A DNA stretch of 64,000 nucleotides from Bathymodiolus brooksi. Taxonomy: Eukaryota > Mollusca > Bivalvia > Mytilida > Modiolidae. The notes below the pieces were generated by a model, which was not told the DNA's origin, did no database searches, and worked only from the letters and a program-made list of their open reading frames with translations. Position 1 is the stretch's first letter, and the number at the start of each line of letters is the position of its first letter. The stretch spans positions 18,910,640-18,974,639 of the forward strand of contig OY804590.1 of the NCBI GenBank assembly GCA_963680875.1, read 5' to 3'. Position numbers and translations under genes: made by a program. This document shows positions 37,396 through 47,950 of the stretch, one piece after another.

Positions 37396-37445
37396 TGATT
37401 AACACGACGGGTGACATTAGTGGGGCAGGACTTCCTTATCTTTAC
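37396..37445 (+). repeat. CACGACG element, 5' fragment in intron 4
   Basis: ATTAACACGACGGGTGACAT followed by AGTGGGGCAGGACTTCC matches the conserved start of the element. The rest is missing. Repeated in copy B at about 54897-54946. Confidence 0.65.
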
Positions 37446-37817
37446 TGAGAACATGTATTAACGAAAATGCATTCTTTTCTCGAACCTCGAAAATTGGTAT
37501 CCACGAATTTATTATTTGTATTCAACAACATACAAATACTTTTTGTGGTCCATCGTTTCACAGAAGGTTCTTTTATGTTAGCATTAGAAGTCCAGGCTTC
37601 ATTTGATCAAGCTACGAATTTAAAGGAATTCACAATATAATACAACAAACGTGCATTCCTGTATCAATATTCTTCAGTGGTATCCGTCCCCCAACACTTC
37701 GAAAATCAACCTCAAATATTAACACTAAATGACAGAACAAATGACCATATGTACTTGTAAGCTTAGCTAAGACTATATATGCTTAAAGGAGATGGATTTA
37801 CGTTTTATGACAAGAGT

Positions 37818-38085
37818 AACATGACGGGTTCCACTAGAGGGGCAGGAACTGCTTACCCGTCTGGAAAATCTGAGTTCATCCCCGGTTTTTAACTCGATTC
37901 GCTTTGTTCAATCCATAGTTGTCTATGTCCTGTTTTGTTGAACATTGTTTGTGTTTTTGTTCTTTTGTCTTGAATTGCTTTTATCATGAGCTATGATTCT
38001 GTAACAGTGTATGACAACTTACTTAATATACGTATTCTGATTACCCCTTTGGTATCTTCTAACTCTTCTTCTTACCATAGCTTTA
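37818..38085 (+). repeat. CACGACG element, single-copy form in intron 4
   Basis: ACATGACGGGTTCCACTAG, GGGGCAGGAACTGCTTACCC, TAGTTGTCTATGTCCTGTTT and the 3' block ATTCTGATTACCCCTTTGG-TATCTTC, then AACTCTTCTTCTTA, occur once each. This copy is not amplified, whereas its copy B counterpart has gained two 59-bp units. Confidence 0.75.
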
Positions 38086-38164
38086 ATTATAGATTTGTTT
38101 TAGCATCATGTTTGTCATTCGTTATATAGTTCTACACTATAACTGTCTCTCCCTCTCATTTTAG

Positions 38165-38389
38165 AATTGCATTTGATATCGTCAACAAAGATAGTCTATC
38201 AAAAATAATTTCACAACATAGAGATGATGTAGTGACTACCCAGGACTTAATGGACAGAGGATACTTCAACTCTCTATGGAAAAACTATAAACATTCAAAA
38301 GTGCGAGAGGCATTAAGAGAGAATGGAAAACTGAAATATATGTGTAAGAAAGACCCTAGTTCTGTCATAGAAAGACCTCCAACAGCTGT
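38165..38389 (+). CDS. CNB-domain protein, exon 5
   Basis: Acceptor CCCTCTCATTTTAG, donor GCTGT|GTGAGT; phase 2 in, phase 2 out. The 74 full codons start IAFDIVNKDSLSKIISQHRD, the C-terminal helix of the second CNB domain, and continue with a basic helical segment (DRGYFNSLWKNYKHSKVREA) and a Pro-rich end. The copy at 55808-56032 is identical by eye. Confidence 0.82.
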
Positions 38390-39557
38390 GTGAGTATTGT
38401 CTTCTACATAGACAAGAAGGGCATGGCTTTAAACTTGAGATTCGTTATGGGGTAATTGATTCTTGTTTAACGTCAAATGAACTGTATGCTAGCTATGTAC
38501 ATGACAATATAAAGGTTACAAGCAATATATAGTGTAGGTAGCATCGGGATAGATCTATGATCGGATGTTTTACATTTTCACAGGAAAAGGATGATGCAAG
38601 TCTACTATATAGGGTCTGATAATTGTTTATTGTAACTGGTCACCATGGTCACCTTATGACAAAATGTTGTTCATTATGAGCTGTTACAAGTTGTCTTTTA
38701 CATTCTAGGAGCGTAGTAATCTCTATCCACGAGTTACTCATTTATGTGCCGTCATAAGATCGAGTTGTGTATTATGGTCCCGCACAACTAACAAACTGTA
38801 TCACACAGCCTATTGCTCTTCGTCGGGGTTTGTTTTGTGGGAATTAATCAGTAAATGTTGACAATTGAAGGCAATATAGTGTGGTACTAATGTATTTCAT
38901 GTCCGTGTGTAAGGATCAAATATCCCAATGTATGCGATTGCCACCATTTCATACACAACAATCTAAACAACAGTACAAGAACAGTAGTATTATTTCACGA
39001 CATAAGAAAGATAACTCAATGTCTTCACCAACAAAATCAGGCATATTCCACTATCTTAATTTTAGAATATGTATGAAAAAACAAAAACAAATGCTTTCTA
39101 AAAATACGGATTAGAACATTTAATTAGAAAAGGAATTATCTTGCTATCTGATTGGTAAATGACTATTTCAAAACATATATGAAAAATAATAGTCAGAAAT
39201 TATTTCTGTAGTAGATATTTTAATATACATTTATGCTTATTTTCGTGGAAGTTCTCATTCGTCTGTTTGAGGAAATACAGTAATGTACTATATATCCAAG
39301 GATCGCCAGTGTAACGGTACTAACCGCGGCTGTGTATAATTCCGTCGAAAGAGTTACTGAGGAGACCCGATAAATCTATATCAAATGTCTATGCCAGGGT
39401 GATTCAACAGAGGTGCTATCAGTTAGGTGAGACAACGGCATTGAAAATAATTATCCTCACCTGTTAAATTTGACCATGGGTTCAGATTGATTAACATTCC
39501 TGTTCACCTATACCTAAATCCTTTGGTATTAATACACTTGTTAGTTGTCTAACAGGG
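38390..39557 (+). other. intron 5, first part
   Basis: Non-coding; a 77-codon ORF at 38881-39114 has no splice or domain support and is present unchanged in copy B. No element is recognised. Confidence 0.5.
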
Positions 39558-39828
39558 GGCCTCCGTGGTCGTGATTAGTAGGTTGTTGGTTTTATTACTA
39601 CTTATGCAATCAGTGCCTATCACCACTAACGTTGTAAGGTCGATCCCCGCTCAGGCGAGGTATCCTCGATACAACAATGAACATTATGTGATAAAGTTTG
39701 TCAGTGACTTGACACATGTCGGTGGTTTTCTTCGGTTACTCCAGTTTCCTCCAGCAATAAAACTGACCGCCACGATATAACTGAAATATTGTTGAAAGTG
39801 GCGTTAAACACCATAACCCTAACCCTCA
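39558..39828 (+). mobile_element. tRNA-derived SINE (family 1) in intron 5
   Basis: Head CCTCCGTGGTCGTGATTAGT, B-box-like AGGTCGATCCCC, body ATTATGTGATAAAGTTTGTC and tail GTTGAAAGTGGCGTTAAACA with a telomere-like TAACCCTAACCCT end. It lies about 50 bases before exon 6. The matching copy is at 57200-57471. Confidence 0.85.
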
Positions 39829-39881
39829 ATTGTCTGTCACTTGTGCACATATTTGTTACATATGTATCTATTTATCAACAG

Positions 39882-40063
39882 TGAACAACATAAAGAAAGT
39901 ATGTACAGATTTATCCAGTTAGGGTCATTTGAGCCGCCCAGAATGAAGTCAGCAATACCACGTGCCCGAACAGGTCATGCCCGAACAGGTCGTGCCAGAA
40001 CAGGTCGTCCTAAGCTACCGACTCGTCCACAAACTGTAGCCAACACACATTTAAAAGAAAACG
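39882..40063 (+). CDS. CNB-domain protein, exon 6 (basic RTG repeats)
   Basis: Acceptor TTTATCAACAG, donor AACG|GTAAGC; phase 2 in, phase 1 out. It encodes EQHKESMYRFIQLGSFEPPR and then a basic, probably disordered tail with three RTG repeats (ARTGHARTGRARTGRPK). Copy at 57525-57706. Confidence 0.8.
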
Positions 40064-40539
40064 GTAAGCATAATTAGATCACAATTTGAATGCAGTTAAA
40101 TTATATAAAAACAAATCTTTCAAACAAATAAAGTTTTAACAGAATGCAAGTAAAGTCAGAAGCTACTATTTAAAGGCATGATCAAAAGTCATATATCAGC
40201 AAAAACGACAAAATATTGTTAAAAATACAGACAATGTTCACATACTGAACACAGAATACTACAAAATAGTATATATATTACTGATCCATATGGGCCGTAC
40301 ACGTCAGGTAAGCACCATGTATATCACCTCGACCAAAAGTGTTTCATTGGCTGTCTCAAAGTTAACTCCTGCTTTGTTCTAAAAGTATTTTAGTTTAATG
40401 TATTCCGGATAAGTGGATTACCTTGTAGATTTCCCTTTTAATTCGATAAAGCGAATCTCGATTGAACACGACTGTTTAAAATCGTTTTTGTCCCACAAAA
40501 CTGTTACCATCCCCGACATTGCGAGTTTTATGCAGCCCC
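40064..40539 (+). other. intron 6, first part
   Basis: Non-coding, no element recognised. Confidence 0.4.
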
Positions 40540-40910
40540 CCTCCCCTGTGATGAGATGTACTCAACACAATTGTATATGATTAAGTTTTTCAGTGACCTC
40601 TAGTATGCTAGTATGAGTTTTTTTTATTACATCAATAACACTTACTGTTGCGATTTATTGTTGAAAGCAGGAGCCGTCGTGGCCGTGATCGTATGGTAGT
40701 TGGATTTACCTATGCAATCAGTGCCTATCGCCACTGATGTTGTGAGTTCGAATCTAGATCAGATCGAAGTGTACAACATTATGTGATCAAGTTTGTCAGT
40801 GACTTGCGACAGGTCGGTGGTTTTCTCCGGGTCCGCCGGTTTCCCCCACTAATAAAACTGACCGCCACGATATAACTGAAATATTGTTGAAAGTGGCGTT
40901 TAGCACAAAA
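40540..40910 (+). mobile_element. two tandem SINE copies: an old fragment and a younger copy
   Basis: From about 40540 to 40669 a decayed family-1 body is seen (GATGTACTCAACACAATTGT, TTAAGTTTTTCAGTGACC, ATTGTTGAAAGC). At about 40670 a better preserved copy begins directly (GGAGCCGTCGTGGCCGTGAT), has B box GAGTTCGAATC and ends TTGAAAGTGGCGTTTAGCAC. The younger copy seems to have landed in the tail of the older one. Repeated in copy B (58190-58553). Confidence 0.75.
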
Positions 40911-40922
40911 AATTCACCCTAA

Positions 40923-41321
40923 GGCCAAAAAAAAAAAAATATGTGTGTTTACGGTCACCCGACCCACCCTATTTTTCAGCCGCCGACCCTAACCTTTTTT
41001 ATCGGCAATTATTCGACACTAATTTTTGCTAGCGACCCTATCAATTTTTACACAGAATTCGGATAACCATTTTTGTTTAATCATCAGCAATGTTTTATTT
41101 ATTCAACCGCTAGCTTTTTTGTCGAAATTGAGAGCAAAGAAGGTAGAAAAACTGTGAAACTCGTCATAAAACAGTTTCTACAAATGACGGTTTACCGGAA
41201 ATTTCGAAAATGAAATACCGGAATCGGATTCCGGGAACGACTATTTCCGGTTTTGCCGATAGTTAAAAAAAAAGATTTTTTTGACATGTGACAGTAAACA
41301 CACATATATTTATTTTTGGCC
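40923..41321. mobile_element. MITE with TAA target duplication (PIF/Harbinger-like)
   Basis: The 399-bp element begins GGCCAAAAAAAAAAAAATAT and ends with the inverted match ATATATTTATTTTTGGCC; GTGTGTTTAC / GTAAACACAC extends the terminal repeats to about 30 bp. TAA flanks both ends (40920-40922 and 41322-41324), which fits the 3-bp TWA target of PIF/Harbinger transposons. There is no ORF, so it would need a transposase from elsewhere. Copy B element: 58566-58963. Confidence 0.75.
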
Positions 41322-41380
41322 TAACCACGAAATGTAATTCTGACTCTAAAGTGATGAAACTATTTTTATTTATTAAACAG

Positions 41381-41472
41381 AAGAAGATTCTGTTGATTCA
41401 GAAGAGGAAGCTGAATCAAGTCAGTTAATTTCAAAACAACTTGCAGAAACACTGGATTCATTTTATTCTAAG
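41381..41472 (+). CDS. CNB-domain protein, exon 7 (acidic tail)
   Basis: Acceptor TTTATTAAACAG, donor AAG|GTAGAC; phase 1 in, phase 0 out. It encodes EEDSVDSEEEAESSQLISKQ and LAETLDSFYSK, an acidic, Ser-rich stretch. If the donor were not used, the frame would stop 14 codons later. The copy at 59023-59114 looks identical. Confidence 0.7.
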
Positions 41473-42238
41473 GTAGACAACTCTTCATTACTTCATTATT
41501 TAGTATTTTGAAATTATTTTTGTAGACATTCAATTTTTAAATCTGCTAATATCTTCCATTTAGACATAATGCAAAGAGCTGCTTACAGAGGAATTCAAAT
41601 ATCTATTTTTAGATTGTATTTGCTTAATTTTCATCGAATCATTATAGTTCATGCATAGAAAGTTCTGAGAATGCTTTAGTTTCATATCAGACGAATTTAG
41701 TTGGATAATCTATATGCATTATTGCAGTATTTCATGGGATTTAGATTTTTTTGATAATGTATATACAGCTATATGAGCTTTTTAAAGTAGACAAGATGTA
41801 ATAGAATCCCATGTACAATGTAGTATTTATTGAGAAGAAATATTTAACACTAAGAATGAAAAATGCCCCCCCCCCCCTCCAAAAAAAAAAAGACTAACTT
41901 TTCAGAGATCCTAATTTTAAGTATCAGTGTTATTTGGTTGATTCTGACAACACCAATTGATGAGATCAAATAAAATAATGTTCAGACGGACCTTAAATAC
42001 ACTTACTTACTTATTTAATATTTAATTGTTATTTAATAATCATATGTTTTTTTATTTTTTATTAACGTTGCCTAGCAGTTCTATTCTTCAGTTCTAAATT
42101 AACATTTTCATTTATGTTATTTATTGCTTTTTCTAGAAATAAATCTTCTTTATTATTGTTTTTATTTGTGGATGATGAACAGATTTAGATCTTAAGTTAC
42201 ACACTCTGTCTTACTCTTAATGCCATACTTTAACACAG
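41473..42238 (+). other. intron 7
   Basis: Non-coding. A C run followed by an A run lies at about 41866-41891. A short ACTTACTTACTT repeat lies near 42000. Confidence 0.45.
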
Positions 42239-42274
42239 GGTAAACGCTATAGAAGAATGCCATTGATTAAAAAG
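42239..42274 (+). CDS. CNB-domain protein, probable exon 8
   Basis: Acceptor CATACTTTAACACAG, donor AAG|GTACAT. The 12 codons GKRYRRMPLIKK keep phase 0. Two ends are possible. If the donor is unused, the frame reads ten more codons to TGA at 42305-42307. If it is used, an acceptor at 43240 (TGTATACACAG) would add GAG then TAG. Neither has strong support, so the C terminus is uncertain. Copy B: 59881-59916. Confidence 0.45.
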
Positions 42275-42427
42275 GTACATCTATACAAATTCTGTCTTTC
42301 TTGTTGATCCCTCGTATAACATGCTTTTAATTAGTATCAAACCACATTAACCTGCTTTCTACTAACGAAGTGCTTTGTATTGTTTTATCCCGTTTGTTCC
42401 CTTACATCCAATTATACACTATTTTGA

Positions 42428-42830
42428 CAATAACCAACAGTTTTATGATACTCATTCCTTCATAAGGTAACCAAGAGTTTTATCATTTCCCTTCCATCAT
42501 ACAGTAACCAAGAGTGTTAGCATTCCCATTTCTTCATACAGTAACCAAATATTGTACAACACCCATTCTTTCATACAGCAACCACGAGTTTTATCATACC
42601 CATTCATTCATACAGTAGACAAGAGTTTTATGACACCCATTCCTCCATACCTTACAGTAACCAAGAGTTTTATGACACCCATTCCTCCATACCTTACAGT
42701 AACCAAGAGATTTATGACACCCATTCCTCCATACCATACAGTAACCAAGAGTTTTATGACACCCATTCCTCCATACCATACAGTAACCAAGAGTTTTATG
42801 ACACCCATTCCTCCATACCTTACCAACAAG
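42428..42830 (+). repeat. 42-bp minisatellite, about nine units
   Basis: The unit is CAGTAACCAAGAGTTTTATG plus ACACCCATTCCTCCATACCTTA. The 3' five units are nearly perfect and the 5' units decayed, so the array grew at its 3' end. ORFs of 73-111 codons here are by-products. Copy B (60070-60472) has the same unit number with a few substitutions. Confidence 0.92.
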
Positions 42831-43500
42831 TGTGATATAGGTTTGTGTATTAGCTATTAGTTGACCGTCATAGAAACTATATTGAATTAACGTAATTGTG
42901 GGAAAATGATGTAAATAATCCATGATCATTTCTAATCATATGTTGAAGTACGAAAATAAAAATTGTCCATTTTGTGAACACTACACTACTGCCGCTTTCG
43001 CCCAGAAACCACCCTGAAAATGTTTTGGTTAACTGTAGATCGTATTATAACGGACCGTTCCTAATATAGTAATTATTGTTGAAAATACGCACACATTATC
43101 ATCGTACGACACTTAACATTAAACTGTTCTTAAATTCGTATTATAGTGTGAGCTTATCTTCAATCCCCCTTAATTTAACATAAAGTAATTGGTACAAATG
43201 TGCATGGCTTATGGCTTTGAATTATATCATGTATACACAGGAGTAGAAGCTATTTACAACTTCAATATAAAAGATGTACATACTTCAAAAATGTTCCGGA
43301 CGTTTGTGTGTTTTCATAATATCTGAAGAAATTCGCTTAGCGCACGCTGATTTAAAACTTTTATATCACAAAGTTATGTACCCGAATACCTGGTGAAGTT
43401 TTGGAAAAATCATGTGACTCATTCAGGATCATGAAAAAGTAATAATGTGCCAAACTCGTATACATCGTCTACAGCATATACCGCAACAGGGTTTTAAATG
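42831..43500 (+). other. non-coding sequence up to the assembly gap
   Basis: No gene is seen, apart from the possible terminal exon acceptor at 43240. The sequence breaks off at the first N. Confidence 0.45.
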
Positions 43501-43700
43501 NNNNNNNNNNNNNNNNNNNNNNNNNNNNNNNNNNNNNNNNNNNNNNNNNNNNNNNNNNNNNNNNNNNNNNNNNNNNNNNNNNNNNNNNNNNNNNNNNNNN
43601 NNNNNNNNNNNNNNNNNNNNNNNNNNNNNNNNNNNNNNNNNNNNNNNNNNNNNNNNNNNNNNNNNNNNNNNNNNNNNNNNNNNNNNNNNNNNNNNNNNNN
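43501..43700. other. assembly gap, 200 N
   Basis: Exactly 200 undetermined bases. The round length suggests a placeholder gap put in by scaffolding and not a measured distance. Confidence 0.98.
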
Positions 43701-44460
43701 CAGTACCTCCGCTCATGATCACATCCCTGATGCCATCAGTACCTCCGCTCATGATCACATACCTGATGCCATCAGTACCTCCGCTCATGATCACACCCCT
43801 GATGCCATCAGTACCTCCGCTGATGATCACATCCCTGATGCCATCAGTACCTCCGCTGATGATCACATCCCTGATGCCATCAGTACCTCCGCTCATGATC
43901 ACACCCCTGATGCCATCAGTACCTCCGCTCATGATCACATCCCTGATGCCATCACTACCTCCGCTCATGATCACATCCCTGATGTCATCAGTACCTCCGC
44001 TCATGATCACACCCCTGATGCCACCAGTACCTCCGCTCATGATCACATCCCTGATGCCATCAGTACCTCCGGTCATGATCACACCCCTGATGCCATCAGT
44101 ACCTCCGCTTATGAACACATCCCTGATGCCATCAGTACCTCCGCTCATGATCACATCCCTGATGTCATCAGTACCTCCGCTCATGATCACATCCCTGATG
44201 CCATCAGTACCTCCGCTCGTGATCACATCCCTGATGCCATCAGTACCTCCGCTCATGATCACATCCCTGATGCCATCAGTACCTCCGCTCATGATCACAT
44301 CCCTGATGCCATCAGTACCTCCGCTCATGATCACATCCCTGATGCCATCAGTACCTCCGCTCATGATCACACCCCTGATGCCATCAGTACCTCCGCCCAT
44401 GATCACATCCCTGATGCCACCAGTACCTCCGCCCATGATCACATCCCTGATGTCCATTAT
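43701..44460 (+). repeat. 36-bp minisatellite, copy B, cut by the gap
   Basis: About 21 units remain, with the same variant order as 26096-26855. One noted difference is CATCATTACC (copy A) versus CATCAGTACC. Confidence 0.95.
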
Positions 44461-44909
44461 CATCTGTAGTGGTTCCTGTATGTGACAGAAACACTACTAT
44501 GTGTTATTGTGTGACACTAAATCAACAATATATATAAAACTACTTCATCCTTATTGTATTTTCTGGTTGATAAAAACTGCATCTGAGGAAATAAAATTAT
44601 AGACACCAAGCAATAATACAATACAAAGATGCCTAAATGTAGTGTTTATCGACAGAAGTAAAGAATACCCATAAACAACAGGCTAGGGACCGTTTCACAC
44701 TTCGTTTTGGGGTATGATGAAATAAAAGACAGATATCTAATTTAGTGCGCACGACGCGTTTCTTGGATAACTTTCATCAAGGTAGTCAAAAGTTTTGAAA
44801 GCCAAATAATTTAAAAGTCTTTAGGAGAAAGTAAGCCAAACTAAAGGATCATAAACGAGTTTACTGTGAAATGTAGAATCACAAAAAAGCGCTGATCTTT
44901 TACTTAATT

Positions 44910-46745
44910 TTGTGTCAAAGTGTAATGTTTGATAGTCTCTTATGTTCATGTACCTCCATATCGTTTCTTACTACAAGCTGTTCCTTTACTTTAATGTGTG
45001 TCTAAGTGTAATGTTGGATAGTCTCTTATGTTCATTTACATCCATATCATTTCTTACTACAAGCTGTTCCTTTACTTTAATTTGTGTCTAAGTGTAATGT
45101 TGGATAGTCTCTCATGTTCATTTACATCCATATCATTTCTTACTACAAGCTGTTCCTTTGTTTTGATTCGCATCTAAGTGTAGTGTTGGGTATTTTCCCG
45201 TGTTCATTTACATCCATATCCTTTCTTACTACAATATATTCCTTTTCTTTAATTCGTGTCTAAGTGTAATGTTGAATAGTCTCTTATGTTCATTTACATC
45301 CATATCCTTTCTAACTACAACCTGTTCTGTTTCTTTAATTTGTGTCTAAGTGTAATGTTGGACAGTCTCTCATGTTCATTTATATCCATATCCTTTCTTA
45401 CTGCAACTACAAGCTGTTCCTTTACTTTAATTTGTGTCTAAGTGTAATGTTATATAGTCTCTCATGTTCATTTACATCCATATCCTTTCTTACTACAAGC
45501 TGTTCCTTTATTTTGATTTGTGACTAAGTGTAATGTTAGATAGTCTCTCATGTTCATTTACATCCATATCCTTTCTTACTACAACCTGTTCTGTTTCTTT
45601 AATTTGTGTCTAAGTGTAATGTTGGACAGTCTCTCATGTTCATTTACATCCATGTCCTTTCTTACTACAAGCTGTTCCTTTACTTTAATTTGTGTCTAAG
45701 TGTAATGTTGGATAGTCTCTCATGTTCATTTACATCCATATCATGTCTTACTACAAGCTGTTCCTTTATTTTGATTTGTGACTAAGTGTAATATTGAATA
45801 GTCTGTCATGTTCATTTACATCCATATCCTTTCTTACTACAAGCTGTTCCTTTATTTTGATTTGTGACTAAGTGTAATGTTAGATAGTCTCTCATGTTCA
45901 TTTACATCCATATCCTTTCTTACTACAACCTGTTCTGTTTCTTTAATTTGTGTCTAAGTGTAATGTTGGACAGTCTCTCATGTTCATTTACATCCATGTC
46001 CTTTCTTACTACAAGCTGTTCCTTTACTTTAATTTGTGTCTAAGTGTAATGTTGGATAGTCTCTCATGTTCATTTACATCCATATCATGTCTTACTACAA
46101 GCTGTTCCTTTATTTTGATTTGTGACTAAGTGTAATATTGAATAGTCTGTCATGTTCATTTACATCCATATCCTTTCTTACTACAACCTGTTCCTTTACT
46201 TTAATTTGTGACTAAGTGTAATGTTGAATAGTCTCTCATGTTCATTTACATCCATATCCTGTCTTACTACAAGCTGTTCCTTTATTTTGATTTGTGACTA
46301 AGTGTAATGTTGAATAGTCTCTCATGTTCATTTACATCCATATCCTTTCTTACTACAAGCTGTTCTGTTTCTTTAATTTGTGTCTATGTGTAATGTTATA
46401 TAGTCTCTCATGTTCATTTATATCCATATCCTTTCTTACTACAAGCTGTTCCTTTATTTTGATTTGTGACTAAGTGTAATGTTGAATAGTCTCTCATGTT
46501 CATTTACATCCATATCCTTTCTTACTACAAGCTGTTCCTTTATTTTGATTTGTGACTAAGTGTAATATTGAATAGTCTCTCATGTTCATTTACATCCATA
46601 TCTTTTCTTACTACAAGCTGTTCCTTTATTTTGATTTGTGACTAAGTGTAATGTTGAATAGTCTGTCATGTTCATTTACATCTATATCTTTTCTTATTCA
46701 AAGCAATTCGTTGACTTTACTTTAATTTGTATCTAAGTGTAATGT
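44910..46745 (+). repeat. 86-bp minisatellite, copy B, about 21 units
   Basis: Same repeat as at 27300-29400 but 264 bp shorter, about three units. Unit order also differs internally (a GTTAGATAG variant pair near 45535 and 45880), which shows unit shuffling and not simple deletion. Confidence 0.92.
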
Positions 46746-46812
46746 TGTTTATTTATATTTGTACATCCATATCATTTATTATTAGTATATTATTATCTAT
46801 ACTTATTTACAG

Positions 46813-46882
46813 GAATACTCGCCAAATAAAACGATTCTACATCAAGATGAAATATCAGAGTATCTTTATTTTATTATATCTG
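46813..46882 (+). CDS. CNB-domain protein, exon 2, copy B
   Basis: Same sequence, splice sites and phase as 29472-29541. There is no matching copy of exon 1 on this side of the gap, so this set of exons cannot be a complete second gene within the window. Confidence 0.75.
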
Positions 46883-47950
46883 GTATGTATATTTTAGTCT
46901 TAGTATCTCTGTCATGGTCTCTGAATTGTGTAATATATGATCCGGCTGGGTATGGCGAGTCAAATCGATTTATTACGGTTTTTAAATCTGTATTTCACAC
47001 TTTTGAAGTTTGGGAAAGTGCCCATCCTTACTTTTAAAATCAAAATAAGATTTATATCTTTTTTCAATTATTGTTTAAATGTGCACATAAAACTGAAAAT
47101 TTTATTTAAATTGTGTAGCACATAAATCACGCTACACAGTTTTAATGATGTTTATCTTTGTTGTTATTTACAAATTGAATTTAAAATTTGAAATAAATTA
47201 TTCACACCCCCCGTTTTTTGATTGCTTTAATCAGATTTCATCTTTTTCAAACAGTGAAATTTCCTACCTATTTTATTATATGCAATCTATCATTTCGCAA
47301 AGCATTTTATTGTCAAACAATATACATAATTTTTTTTTCACCATGCGAATCAAAGCATGTTTAAATATACAATGTGCAAAGCATACTGTTCACATTTTTA
47401 AATATTAAATGGCCGTTTGTATATGGCAAAATAGAAATCAATGTTCTCAGCAGGAATGTTTTGTGTATGTATATGAATATCAAATTTTAATGTATATATG
47501 AATTGTGCACATTATTGAAGACCTTGGGTTAGATTATCTCCCATGGGGAGGAGTGCTCAATACAACATTATGTAATAAAGTTTATTAATCACTTGGAAGC
47601 GTCAAGTCTTTGGTTTTGTGCAGTCCTCAAGAAAGAAAACTGACACCCAAAGTTAAAATTGAAACACTGATGAATGTGGTGTTAACACCCTATGGGGGCA
47701 CAGACACAATCCTATTCCTGAATACAGAGTGACTGCAAGTTGAAGAACATCAATTAAACGTTACCCCCCAATCTTTGAAATTTACTTGGGTTTTGATAAA
47801 TAATTTTGCACAGCACCAGTGAATTCTGAGAACATAAGAGCGTCAACATAGTGTAATATTTATCATTGTTGTCATGACAGTAGATATATACAAACGTGTA
47901 GTTCACAACCTCATGTTTTGTAGTTCGTTGTTTGCCTCTATGTCCTGTTT
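46883..47950 (+). other. intron 2, first part, copy B
   Basis: Matches 29542-30600, with the decayed SINE at about 47527-47691. A few substitutions are seen, for example CTACACAATTTT versus CTACACAGTTTT. Confidence 0.6.

Larger units (their letters stand above)
26096..43500 (+). repeat. duplicated segment, copy A (ends at the N gap)
   Basis: This 17.4-kb stretch matches 43701-61142 throughout, in the same orientation. It starts inside the 36-bp array and ends with GGGTTTTAAATG at the first N. Differences are scattered substitutions, small indels and large array-length changes. Offsets move from 17,605 at the start to 17,642 at the end as arrays gain or lose units. Confidence 0.95.

Noticed and set aside
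38881..39114. 77-codon ORF conserved in both copies (also 56524-56757)
   Set aside because: Conservation between copies only reflects the duplication. It is in intron 5, has no recognisable domain and no splice support.
39800..39830. Interstitial telomere sequence (TAACCCTAACCCT)
   Set aside because: Only two units, and they form the tail of a SINE; a similar tail is seen in the SINE at 4155.
42552..42929. ORFs of 73-111 codons with repeated KVWRNGCHKTLGYC or SFMTPIPPYL
   Set aside because: They are translations of the 42-bp tandem repeat, open on both strands.
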